A stretch of 64,000 nucleotides of DNA from contig NZ_OY761461.1 in the NCBI RefSeq assembly GCF_963664555.1, forward strand, positions 1,364,001 to 1,428,000, in the 5' to 3' direction. The notes beneath the pieces were generated by a model. It ran no database searches, was not told the origin of the DNA, and saw only the letters and a list, made by a program, of their open reading frames with translations. This DNA comes from Labilibaculum sp. (lineage in GTDB: Bacteria; Bacteroidota; Bacteroidia; Bacteroidales; Marinifilaceae). Position 1 is the first letter of the stretch; the number at the start of each line of letters is the position of its first letter. The position numbers and the translations under genes are program-made. This document shows, in pieces, positions 7,817 through 16,746 of the stretch.

Positions 7817-10090
7817 CTAACCTATAAGTGTAAAATTAACTTGCTGGATTTCCTGTGAATTACTTCCAACATAAATGTGATATTCTCCCAATTCGATTAG
7901 GAATTCTCCTTCTGGGGAATAATATCCTAAGTCTTCAGGTTTTAATGTGAATGATACCTGCGTGTTTTCGCCTGGTTCTAGACTGATTTTTTTGAATTTT
8001 TTTAATTCTTTAACCGGACGAGCATAGGTTGCTTTAGGATCCTGAATGTATAGCTGAACAACTTCTTCACCTTCATATTTTCCTGTATTGGCAAGTGAGA
8101 TTTTAATCTCAATGGATTCATTCCTTTTTATCTCATCGGAATTGATTGTTGCTTCCCCATAGGCAAATGAGGTGTAGCTTAGGCCATAACCGAATGGATA
8201 CAATGGTGTATTTGGGGAGTCGGTATAGTGTGACCAAAATACATTATTTGTTGAAGTGGGTCTGCCTGTATTCATGTGATTGTAATAAATCGGACATTGG
8301 CCAACATTTCTTGGAAAAGACATGGTTAATTTACCTGAAGGATTGTAATCTCCAAAAAGAACATCTGCAATTGCATTTCCAGCTTCGGAGCCACCAAACC
8401 ACGTTTCCAGAATAGCATCTGCATTTTCAGCTATTTCGGGAATGGCAAGAGGCCGGCCATTCATTAATACGACTACAACTTTCCTGTTTACTTTTTTAAC
8501 AGCATTAAATAAGTCCAGTTGCTGTCCTTTTAAACGAATGTCTGTTTGACTTCTGCCTTCGCCGGATTGCCAGCAATCTTCGCCAAGAGCCATAATTACG
8601 ACTTCTGAATTCTGTGCCGCTTTTATTGCATCCTGAAATCCTGATTTGTCATTTTGTTCATAAGAGAGCTCCTGAAGAAAACTTCTATCTCCAATCGTCA
8701 GATTACAGCCTTTACTGTAGTTTATTTTCGTTTTTGCAGACACGGCTGATTGAATTCCTTCCAGTAGGGATACTGCCGAGTTTTTAATAGCTTTTGCTCT
8801 CCAACTTCCCAGAGGGATATCCTTACTGTCGGCCAACGGGCCAATAAGGGCAATCGACTTTATTTGTTTAGATAAAGGAAGTAACTGAGCCTTATTTTTA
8901 AGAAGTACCATTGAGTGACGGGCTACGTTTCGGGAAGCAGCCCTATTTTCTTTGCTGTAGATTTCTTTTTTTTCACGTTCAATATTAGAGTATTGATATG
9001 GATCATTGAACAAGCCTAGTTTGTACTTAATTTTTAAAATGCGTTTAACTGCATCATCAATCAACTTTTCATCTACTTTGCCTTCATCTATAAGTTCGTT
9101 AAGATATTTGCTGTAGGCATTGGACTCCATGTCCATATCCGAACCTGCTTTAATTGCAAGCAGGCCAGCCTCTTTTAGATTTTCGGCAGCTCCGTGATTT
9201 GATATTTCTTCAATGCTTCCCCAGTCGGAAACAACAAATCCTTTAAAATTCCATTTGTTTTTTAGTAAGTTGCGTTGCAGATATGGGTTTGCTGTAGAGG
9301 GCGTTCCATTTATAATATTGAATGAATTCATAAAAGTAGAAACACCAGCTTCAGCTACTGCTTTAAAGGGTGGTAAAACAATATTGTGAAGTGTATAGGA
9401 TCCAATATCAACAGTATTGTAATCTCTTCCTGACTCGGAGAATCCATAACCGGCAAAGTGTTTTGCACAGGCAGCAATGGTATTGTTTGCCGATAAATCA
9501 GTTCCTTGAAATCCTTTAATACGAGCTACAGATAAAACACTTGCTAAATAAGGATCTTCTCCGCAACCTTCCATTACTCTTCCCCAACGTGCATCTCTAC
9601 CCACATCCATCATGGGGGCAAAAGTCCATTGTAAACCGGCAGCAGAAGCTTCTTTCGCAGCAACTTGTGCTGATAGTTTAACGATTTCAGGATCCCAGGA
9701 AGAGGCTTCAGCTAAAGGAATTGGGAACATGGTTTGATAACCGTGAATTACATCGTATCCAAAAATCATAGGAATGCCTAAGCGGCTGTTTTCAACGGCT
9801 AATTTTTGGGCATTAAGAGTAGCATCTGCTCCTGTAACATTTAGCATGGCACCAACTTTACCGTTCTTTATTTGTTCCAGTTGATCCTGAGAGTTATTAT
9901 TTTTTGGAGCAGGTCCTGTCATTTCCCATCGGCTTGTGTGTTGGTTTAATTGTCCTATTTTCTCAGAAAGAGTCATTTTACCAAGAAGGTCAGACACAAA
10001 TTCATCTTCTTTAGATTGGGGGTTTTTCTCTTGATTACAGGATAAAAGCACAAGTAATGAGATGATGACCAGATTTACTTTTTTAATCAT
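7817..10090 (-). CDS. Family GH3 beta-glucosidase, lipoprotein
   Basis: 757 aa, BglX-like length. The signal is a lipoprotein type (LLVLLSC). The GH3 N-domain has GRDARWGRVMEGCGEDP, KHFAGYG and the nucleophile Asp in GFVVSDWGS (about residue 290). The GH3 C-domain carries ALGEDCWQSGEGRSQTDI and the acid/base region, and a fibronectin III-like domain closes the protein (EVVQLYIQDP). It would release glucose from beta-gluco-oligosaccharides in the periplasm. It lies 32 bp after GH30 and is the last gene of the locus. Confidence 0.92.
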   Translation of the reverse strand: MIKKVNLVIISLLVLLSCNQEKNPQSKEDEFVSDLLGKMTLSEKIGQLNQHTSRWEMTGPAPKNNNSQDQLEQIKNGKVGAMLNVTGADATLNAQKLAVENSRLGIPMIFGYDVIHGYQTMFPIPLAEASSWDPEIVKLSAQVAAKEASAAGLQWTFAPMMDVGRDARWGRVMEGCGEDPYLASVLSVARIKGFQGTDLSANNTIAACAKHFAGYGFSESGRDYNTVDIGSYTLHNIVLPPFKAVAEAGVSTFMNSFNIINGTPSTANPYLQRNLLKNKWNFKGFVVSDWGSIEEISNHGAAENLKEAGLLAIKAGSDMDMESNAYSKYLNELIDEGKVDEKLIDDAVKRILKIKYKLGLFNDPYQYSNIEREKKEIYSKENRAASRNVARHSMVLLKNKAQLLPLSKQIKSIALIGPLADSKDIPLGSWRAKAIKNSAVSLLEGIQSAVSAKTKINYSKGCNLTIGDRSFLQELSYEQNDKSGFQDAIKAAQNSEVVIMALGEDCWQSGEGRSQTDIRLKGQQLDLFNAVKKVNRKVVVVLMNGRPLAIPEIAENADAILETWFGGSEAGNAIADVLFGDYNPSGKLTMSFPRNVGQCPIYYNHMNTGRPTSTNNVFWSHYTDSPNTPLYPFGYGLSYTSFAYGEATINSDEIKRNESIEIKISLANTGKYEGEEVVQLYIQDPKATYARPVKELKKFKKISLEPGENTQVSFTLKPEDLGYYSPEGEFLIELGEYHIYVGSNSQEIQQVNFTLIG

Positions 10091-10122
10091 TATTGTAGTA
10101 TTTTATATGGAATTTTATTTGA

Positions 10123-11583
10123 TTAAAATATAATGGTTTGTATGGCTCTTGCCGGAATTTCAATTGATGTTGCAATATTGGTTCCAATATATAATTTGTA
10201 ACTCATAGTTTTTTCAGTGCTGTTCATCACAATTGTTGCCATTTTACCATCTTCGTTTATAAATGACGTGCTTTGAAGAAAGCTGGAACTTGTAACAGTA
10301 CTTACCCTTTTTGCTCCCGGGAGGATATATTTTGAGAAATGTCCCAAGTAGTAATACGATGGGGTGTAAATTAAGCTGTCTGTTCTAGTATCTGCATGAA
10401 TAGGGGAGAAACATAAATTTCCAACATGATTTGGACCTCCGGTTTCATCCAATAGAATGTTCCAGTCAGTCCAACCAACGGTTCCCCGATTAAAGTCATT
10501 AATTATTGAACGACCATATCGTTCTGCATTTGGCCAATACTGATATTTTGCAGCATCAAAAGCTTCGTTACAACCTTCGGTAAAAAGTAGTTTTTTATCT
10601 GGATAGGCTTCTTGTATTTTCTGTACGTTGTCGAACATAGGTTCGCCGCCTCTCCAGGTTTCATACCAATGAAAACCGGTTCCCCAGGCATACTTGGCTG
10701 CTTCAGGATCATCGAAAATGGTATTTGCCCTGTGTGTGATTAAATCTCTGTTGTGATCCCAAACTACAATATTTTTATCACCAAGTCCTTCTTGTTCTAA
10801 TATTGGACCTAAATGGTTTTTTAGGAAATCTCTTTCTTCTTCTGCAGTGTAAATGCAAGATTCCCAGCGTTGAACCGCCATGGGTTCGTTTTGGATTGTT
10901 ATTCCCCAAACAGGAATGCCTTCCTTTTCGTATGCATTAATGAATTTGGCGTAGTATCTGGCCCAGATATCGTAATATTCAGGAAGCAATTTACCTCCCT
11001 GAAGCATGTTGTTATTGTCTTTCATGAATGCTGGCGGGCTCCATGGACTTGCATAAAATAGAATGGAACCTCCGGCTTTTGCAATTGCTTGTTTAATCAT
11101 TGGCAAACGATATTGTCTGTCGTGATCAATTGAGAAGGTTTCTAAATTTTTGTCTCCTTCTTCGATATATGTGAAGCTGCCGCTACTAAAATCGCAGCTG
11201 TGAATAGACGTACGAATTAAGGAATAAGCATTTCCTTTTTTGCCATAGTAGGCTGTAATCAGTTCTTTTTGTTTTTCTTCTGAAAGTTTTGCAAATACTT
11301 CGGCAGATGCATCGGTAATGGCTCCACCTATTCCGATAAATGTTTGAAATGTATTGTTTGGATTAACAAAAACAGAATTTTCAGTTTCCTGAGCTTGTTT
11401 GGTTTTAATAAATTCTACTTGTCCTGTTTTAGTTAATCTAAGATCTGTATCCTTGGCAGTAGTAATTACAGTTGCCGTTTTTCCTTCAGCAATAAACCCT
11501 TTAGTAAAATTGGTTTTCTCGTTCTTGTTTGGTTGCGAGCATGCTGTTAAGGCAATTGCTATAATGGGGATAAATCTTTTCAT
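10123..11583 (-). CDS. Family GH30 beta-glucanase/glucosidase, lipoprotein
   Basis: 486 aa with lipoprotein signal (IALTACS). GH30 hallmarks are GIGGAITDASAEVF, LIRTSIHSCDFS, the acid/base Glu in GITIQNEPM (about residue 230) and the nucleophile Glu in LLFTEGCNEA (about residue 335), followed by a short beta domain. The arrangement with SusCD and GH3 resembles known beta-1,6-glucan loci in Bacteroides, where GH30_3 is an endo-beta-1,6-glucanase. The subfamily is inferred, not proven. Glucosylceramidase-like activity is the alternative. Confidence 0.85.
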   Translation of the reverse strand: MKRFIPIIAIALTACSQPNKNEKTNFTKGFIAEGKTATVITTAKDTDLRLTKTGQVEFIKTKQAQETENSVFVNPNNTFQTFIGIGGAITDASAEVFAKLSEEKQKELITAYYGKKGNAYSLIRTSIHSCDFSSGSFTYIEEGDKNLETFSIDHDRQYRLPMIKQAIAKAGGSILFYASPWSPPAFMKDNNNMLQGGKLLPEYYDIWARYYAKFINAYEKEGIPVWGITIQNEPMAVQRWESCIYTAEEERDFLKNHLGPILEQEGLGDKNIVVWDHNRDLITHRANTIFDDPEAAKYAWGTGFHWYETWRGGEPMFDNVQKIQEAYPDKKLLFTEGCNEAFDAAKYQYWPNAERYGRSIINDFNRGTVGWTDWNILLDETGGPNHVGNLCFSPIHADTRTDSLIYTPSYYYLGHFSKYILPGAKRVSTVTSSSFLQSTSFINEDGKMATIVMNSTEKTMSYKLYIGTNIATSIEIPARAIQTIIF

Positions 11584-11617
11584 TGTCTTTTTTTCTATGT
11601 TCTAATGAACTAGTAAA

Positions 11618-11646
11618 AGACTACCCTAAAAATAAGGGTAGTCTTC
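11618..11646 (-). terminator. Terminator-like hairpin between SusD and GH30 genes
   Basis: Perfect 11-bp arms AAGACTACCCT/AGGGTAGTCTT have a 7-nt loop, followed on the minus strand by TTTT. It may lower expression of the downstream glycosidases relative to SusC/SusD. Confidence 0.7.
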
Positions 11647-11676
11647 TCTATGATTCAAATTTGATATAATAATATA

Positions 11677-13212
11677 TTAATATCCAGGGTTTTGATCTGT
11701 GTCGTCAATCGAATTATTTGCGATTATTTCACTTTGAGGTATAGGAAACAACTCGTGTTTGTTCGCTGTATATCCTAAACTACCCAATTCTTGAACTGCA
11801 AGATCCCAACGAACTAAATCCCAATATCTACTGCCTTCAAAAGCCAATTCCAATTGTCTTTCTTTAACAATTGCCTGAAAAATATCATCAGAAGCAGTAA
11901 TGTCTGTTAAACCAGCACGATATCTAACTTTGTTTAATTCGATAAGAGCCTGAGGATCATTGGTTGAGAAATGATAGGCTTCGGCCGCCATAAGTAACAC
12001 ATCAGCATATCGCATTAAACGCCAGTTGATTGTGTAATTCAGCTCAGGAACACCATCAGTGCTGGTTTCAGAAGGTCTTGTAACATACTTTAAACGCATG
12101 TATCCTTCGTAGTCGTGTGCACTTGGGTTTTTGATAACACCACCGGTTGCTTGAAAATCAGCTGCTGATAATACGGTTGCATTTCCTCGTTCAGTATCTC
12201 CGGCATCAACAAATGCCTGACCAATTTTTGCTGACGGAGAGTTGAAACCCCAGCCATTAACAATATCAAGAGTAGAATTTGAAAAATCGAATACCGCATC
12301 TCTTGGACCTTGTAACTGGGCTTCGATGTTATTTTCGTTGCCCCCTCCCCAAGGGAAGTTGCCCCAATCGTAAGATTCTTGAGCAGTGTAGGATACTTCA
12401 AACAATGACTCCTGTCCGAATTCAGTTTCTTTTGTCCACACATCGGCAAAATCTGGTTCTAAATCGTATTCCAAACTGCTAATTACCAAAGCAAGTTGAG
12501 TTGCTGCATCACCATATTTCTTTTGGTAAAGAAGAGCTTTTCCATAGTAGGCTTGTGCAGTTCCTTTTGAAAAGCGATAACGATCTGCGGGGCTGTATTC
12601 ACTCTTTAATGGAAGATCTGGAATTGCTTCGGTAAAATCTTTTTCTATTTGAGTATAAATATCAGCAACGGATGCTCTTGGTAAATGATAATCAACCTCG
12701 CTTACAGGATTTACCGTCATAAGAGGAACGCCACCAAACATGGTTACCAATTCGAAGTAGCAATAAGCTCTTAATGCTTTTGCTTCTGCAATCATCTCTT
12801 TTTTACCATCAGTATCTGGTTCTACCTGATTAATAATGGTATTGGTTGAACTAATGGTTTTGTAAAAGTTAGACCAGATTAATTTAATTTTATCATTATC
12901 TGTTTGAATGGCAAAGTCATCAATATTTTGGTAACCCGATTGGTCACCTTCCGAGGAACCTGCTAGACAGTCGTCTGCGGGTAGATTTTTTACAAAATAG
13001 ACGCTTGCCCAACTACCGTTGGAGAAGTTGTTTTGTATTGCGTTGTATACTCCAACAATTGCCAGTTTAACTTCACTATCGGTATTTAAGAAATTGTCAC
13101 TGGTTACACGACCTGTTGGATCTATCTCGAGAAATTTATCTTCGTTGCAGGAAGAACTGGAAATTGCAATGGCGATTCCCAAAATATATTTGAATATTTT
13201 TAAATATTTCAT
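11677..13212 (-). CDS. SusD/RagB-like glycan-binding lipoprotein
   Basis: 511 aa with a lipoprotein signal (ISSSSC). SusD features are FLEIDPTGRVTSDNFLNTDSE, the TPR-like helices with AEAKALRAYCYFELVTMFGGVP, and the C-terminal RWDLAVQELG and LFPIPQSEI motifs. SusD proteins form a lid on the SusC transporter at the cell surface and bind the incoming oligosaccharide. The gene follows SusC with a hairpin in the 103-bp gap. By neighbours the ligand should be a beta-glucan. Confidence 0.93.
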   Translation of the reverse strand: MKYLKIFKYILGIAIAISSSSCNEDKFLEIDPTGRVTSDNFLNTDSEVKLAIVGVYNAIQNNFSNGSWASVYFVKNLPADDCLAGSSEGDQSGYQNIDDFAIQTDNDKIKLIWSNFYKTISSTNTIINQVEPDTDGKKEMIAEAKALRAYCYFELVTMFGGVPLMTVNPVSEVDYHLPRASVADIYTQIEKDFTEAIPDLPLKSEYSPADRYRFSKGTAQAYYGKALLYQKKYGDAATQLALVISSLEYDLEPDFADVWTKETEFGQESLFEVSYTAQESYDWGNFPWGGGNENNIEAQLQGPRDAVFDFSNSTLDIVNGWGFNSPSAKIGQAFVDAGDTERGNATVLSAADFQATGGVIKNPSAHDYEGYMRLKYVTRPSETSTDGVPELNYTINWRLMRYADVLLMAAEAYHFSTNDPQALIELNKVRYRAGLTDITASDDIFQAIVKERQLELAFEGSRYWDLVRWDLAVQELGSLGYTANKHELFPIPQSEIIANNSIDDTDQNPGY

Positions 13213-13238
13213 ATTTGTATGATTTATGTTACCCCGAT

Positions 13239-13280
13239 AAAATGAACGGAATTAGACTTTTAGCCCAGACTGTTCGTTTT
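13239..13280 (-). promoter_or_regulatory. Hairpin in the SusC-SusD gap
   Basis: The arms AAAATGAAC and GTTCGTTTT pair with one mismatch across about 24 nt. Such gap hairpins can stabilise or partly terminate the transcript between SusC and SusD. The role here is inferred. Confidence 0.4.
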
Positions 13281-13315
13281 ATTTAATCTCGGTACATTTT
13301 AAAACTAAATATTGA

Positions 13316-16300
13316 TTAAAAATTAACAGATAAACCAAAAATCACTTTTCCAGAGATTGGATAGATTCCCCGGTCAACACCTTGTCTTGTAACTTCTGAA
13401 CTACCAGCTTCAGGATCTAAACCTTCATAATCTGTGAAAGTGAAGAAATCATCCAAAGAAACAAACACACGGGCACGATCGATACCAGCTTTCTGAGTTG
13501 TCGATTTTGGAAGTGTATAACCCAATTGAATTTGTTTGATACGCATGTATGAACCATCAGATACCATTAAGTCACTACGATAAACATAGTCGCTTGTATT
13601 GTCAGCAGCCGGTCTGCTGGCATTGGTGTGAGTAGGAGTCCATCTGTTATCATACATGAACTTTGGTTTGTTAGAGAAAGGTCTGTCGGAACGGAACCAA
13701 CCCATAAATACATCATTTCCTTCAGATCCTTGTATGAAAAGGTTAAAGTCAAATCCTTTGTACTGAGCATTAAAAGTAGCACCATACAAAAAGTCTGCAT
13801 GTGGATCGCCAATGTAAGTCTGATCGGCAGCAGAAATTTCACCATCCTTGTTTACATCAACTACAATAGGGGCTCCGGTAGTTTTATCGATACCATTGGT
13901 TTTGTATCCTTTGAAATACCAGATTGGGTACCCTTTTTCAAACCAGGTTAAATCATGACCTCTAAGATTATCCCCGACTATTGGAGATCCTGCTTGTTTG
14001 GTCACTTCGTTATCTTGTGTTGATAGATTTAAATTAACGCTGTACTTAAATTCATTATCGTTATTTCGATATCCTAATTCGAAATCAAATCCTTTATTGG
14101 TAACAGTTCCTGCATTTGCAAAAGGAAATTCGTTCCCGACAGATAATGGTCCTTGCTTAACAAAAATCAAATCTTTTGTTTTCTTGTTGTAGTAGTCCAT
14201 TGTAAAGGAAAGTTTTCCATTCAAAGATCTCAAATCCAAACCAAGATCAAGTTGTTCTGTGGTCTCCCACTTTAAATTCGGGTTGGTTAATTTGTCGATT
14301 TCTGCACCGGGTTGGTAAACGTCATCAGTACCAGGGTATTGTATTCCTGAGAATACCCAGAATTCACGATCTTCATTTCCTGGAAGATTTGATCGACTAC
14401 CGTTTTGTCCCCAACTGCCTCTTAATTTCAAGTAATCAATACCTTTGATGTCAAAGAAATCTTCTTCAGATACAATCCATCCTACTGACGCTGCAGAGAA
14501 AACAGCAGATTTATCAGTCGTAGGAAATGCATCAGCCGCATCACGGCGAAGTGATAATTCCATCATATATCTGTTGAGATAATTGTAAGATAAACGACCG
14601 AAATATGACGTCATTGTATGGTTTACGTATCCACCACCTGTTCTGTCAAATTCATTAGATGTTGTATGCTCCTGATAGGCATACTGGTCACCTTCAGCAA
14701 TTAGTGGTCCGGAGTGCATTGTATAATTGGGCTCTTGATTCTCTTCAGCAGAATAACCGGCTAAAAGAGTAAAGTCGTGATCACCTACTTTTTTATTATA
14801 GGTTGCGAAGTTCTCCCACAACCAGGTGTACCACTTGTTAATTTCATCATCAACCGAAGTTGCTGAGTTTTGGCTTTCACTGGAGAAATAATAAGTTGGT
14901 GCCCATGAGTGTTGTGTTTGATAAGTTAAATCGATTCCAACGCGAGTTGTGAAGGATAAACCTTTAATTGGTTTAACTGTTGCATAGGCCATTCCCAGAA
15001 CTTTATCCTGAGTAATGGTGTTGTGATAAGTTTGCAACATTGCAAGAGGGTTGGCTGTCTCGCCTGTTACATATTGAGCCAGTCCATAATAACGTCCTTT
15101 ATTGTTTTTTAGAATGGTATTGCCACCATCTAATAAAGCCTGAACGTTAGCAGGTGTTCCATCGTAGGTGATCGGAGTAAGAGGATCAATCAAAAGCGCA
15201 TTGTTTACAACACTTCTGTACTCGTCGTCTTCTCCAATATATTTCTGTTTTGAGTGCGAAAAACTAAAGTTGTTTCCAACTTCCAGCCATTCTTTAAGAT
15301 TACTTTTGGCATTTACCCGAGCGGTAATACGTTCATATTTTGCTTTGTCATCACCTACAATACCGTTTTGTGAGAAGTAAGAACCAGACATCATGTAGGT
15401 TGACTTTTCGGTTCCTCCGGTGTAGCTTAGGTGGTGTTTTTGCATTGGTGCAACTTCGAAAACTTCATCCAGCCAGTCTGTATCAGTTCCGTTAAGAGTA
15501 ACAGCTCCAGCACCTGATTCCTGCATCCATTGTTGATACTCGCTGGCATTCATCAATTCCAAATCACTTCTTGAACTTTGAAGACCGTATTGAAAATCAT
15601 AAGAGATTTTAGCTTCTCCTATTTTTCCGGATTTGGTTGTAATGATGATAACACCATTAGCACCTTCGGTACCATAGATGGCTGCAGAGGCAGCATCTTT
15701 CAAAACATCAAATGATTCAATATCACCTGGGTCAATGTTATTGATGTCTCCGGTTTTCATACCATCTACAATAAACAAAGGATTTGAATTACCGTTTGAG
15801 TTAACACCACGAATACGAATGTTTGTTCCTGCACCCGGAGAACCTGAATTTGATAATACAGATACACCAGCTGTACGTCCTTGAATAGCCTGATCGGCTC
15901 TTGATGCCGGAGTATTCTGAAGCTCTTCGCCCTTCACACTGGAAATAGATCCTGTATTCAGAGCTTTCTTTTGAACACCATAGCCAATAACTACAACTTC
16001 GTCTACACTTAGTGCATCTTCAGTCATAACAACATTAATTGTTGTTTGATCACCAACTAAAATTTCTTGAGTTGTGTATCCAATGAAACTGAATACGATA
16101 ACGTTTTCGGAATTTGCAGCAATAGAATAATTACCGTCTATATCGGAAACTGTTCCTATTGTTGTAGCCTTTAAGGAAATATTAACACCAGGTATTCCAA
16201 AACCGTAGGAGTCAGTTACTTTACCGGTAATTTCCTTGTCAGGACTTTGACCAAATGTGATGGCTACATTGCAAAGTACCATCAGTAGTATCATTGATGA

Positions 16301-16399
16301 CCTCAAAAGCCATCTGCTGTTGTTTTGCTTCCCAGTTTTAAGGCAATGTGTAGAAGCATTAAAATTTTCAGATTTTTTCATAAAATTAAATTGATTCAT
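13316..16399 (-). CDS. SusC/RagA-like TonB-dependent glycan transporter
   Basis: About 1,027 aa from the ATG at 16399 (MNQFNF); MKKSENF at 16381 is the alternative, and the open frame extends to 16447. After the signal region come a carboxypeptidase-like domain (ITGKVTDSYGFGIPGVNISLK), the TonB box area (SVDEVVVIGYGVQKK), the plug and the barrel ending VIFGLSVNF. It imports oligosaccharide across the outer membrane with SusD. The start lies inside a 53-nt leader element that recurs upstream (16675-16727). Confidence 0.93.
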   Translation of the reverse strand: MNQFNFMKKSENFNASTHCLKTGKQNNSRWLLRSSMILLMVLCNVAITFGQSPDKEITGKVTDSYGFGIPGVNISLKATTIGTVSDIDGNYSIAANSENVIVFSFIGYTTQEILVGDQTTINVVMTEDALSVDEVVVIGYGVQKKALNTGSISSVKGEELQNTPASRADQAIQGRTAGVSVLSNSGSPGAGTNIRIRGVNSNGNSNPLFIVDGMKTGDINNIDPGDIESFDVLKDAASAAIYGTEGANGVIIITTKSGKIGEAKISYDFQYGLQSSRSDLELMNASEYQQWMQESGAGAVTLNGTDTDWLDEVFEVAPMQKHHLSYTGGTEKSTYMMSGSYFSQNGIVGDDKAKYERITARVNAKSNLKEWLEVGNNFSFSHSKQKYIGEDDEYRSVVNNALLIDPLTPITYDGTPANVQALLDGGNTILKNNKGRYYGLAQYVTGETANPLAMLQTYHNTITQDKVLGMAYATVKPIKGLSFTTRVGIDLTYQTQHSWAPTYYFSSESQNSATSVDDEINKWYTWLWENFATYNKKVGDHDFTLLAGYSAEENQEPNYTMHSGPLIAEGDQYAYQEHTTSNEFDRTGGGYVNHTMTSYFGRLSYNYLNRYMMELSLRRDAADAFPTTDKSAVFSAASVGWIVSEEDFFDIKGIDYLKLRGSWGQNGSRSNLPGNEDREFWVFSGIQYPGTDDVYQPGAEIDKLTNPNLKWETTEQLDLGLDLRSLNGKLSFTMDYYNKKTKDLIFVKQGPLSVGNEFPFANAGTVTNKGFDFELGYRNNDNEFKYSVNLNLSTQDNEVTKQAGSPIVGDNLRGHDLTWFEKGYPIWYFKGYKTNGIDKTTGAPIVVDVNKDGEISAADQTYIGDPHADFLYGATFNAQYKGFDFNLFIQGSEGNDVFMGWFRSDRPFSNKPKFMYDNRWTPTHTNASRPAADNTSDYVYRSDLMVSDGSYMRIKQIQLGYTLPKSTTQKAGIDRARVFVSLDDFFTFTDYEGLDPEAGSSEVTRQGVDRGIYPISGKVIFGLSVNF

Positions 16400-16445
16400 T
16401 AGCGTATTATGGTTACTATTTATTTCCCAAATGGAGAGGACCAAC
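16393..16445 (-). repeat. Leader repeat, copy 1 (SusC start)
   Basis: The 53-nt element is read here on the plus strand as GATTCATTAGCGTATTA, 23 nt, GGAGAGGACCAAC. The SusC start codon lies inside the first block. Copy 2 has the same blocks at the same spacing. Confidence 0.6.
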
Positions 16446-16674
16446 ACATCCTATATGGGGTTTGATACAAACAATTTTTAATCTTTGTTTTTTTTCATAT
16501 GTGTTTGTTTTAGATTTTAAAGTTTATGTATGATTATTGAAAATCAGATATATATCGTTTTCGATATTCATAAAGAGTAAATAAAATTATTGTCTTTTGC
16601 GAACAGTTGTTTTATTATTGTTTATCAGTCAATTAGAGTTCTTCTAATTCCTATTTTTTTTATAAATTTGCGCC

Positions 16675-16727
16675 GATTCATTGGCGTATTAGTAAAATGA
16701 ATTCTTTGTCGGAAGGAGAGGACCAAC
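16675..16727 (-). repeat. Leader repeat, copy 2
   Basis: The end blocks GATTCATTGGCGTATTA and GGAGAGGACCAAC repeat copy 1, with the same 40-nt offset between block starts but an unrelated middle. An 18-codon minus-strand ORF starts in it (ATG 16681, MNRRKFIKK...). The rest of 16448-16746 is AT-rich leader DNA with no gene. Confidence 0.55.
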
Positions 16728-16746
16728 TAATCTTTCCGGCATTTTT

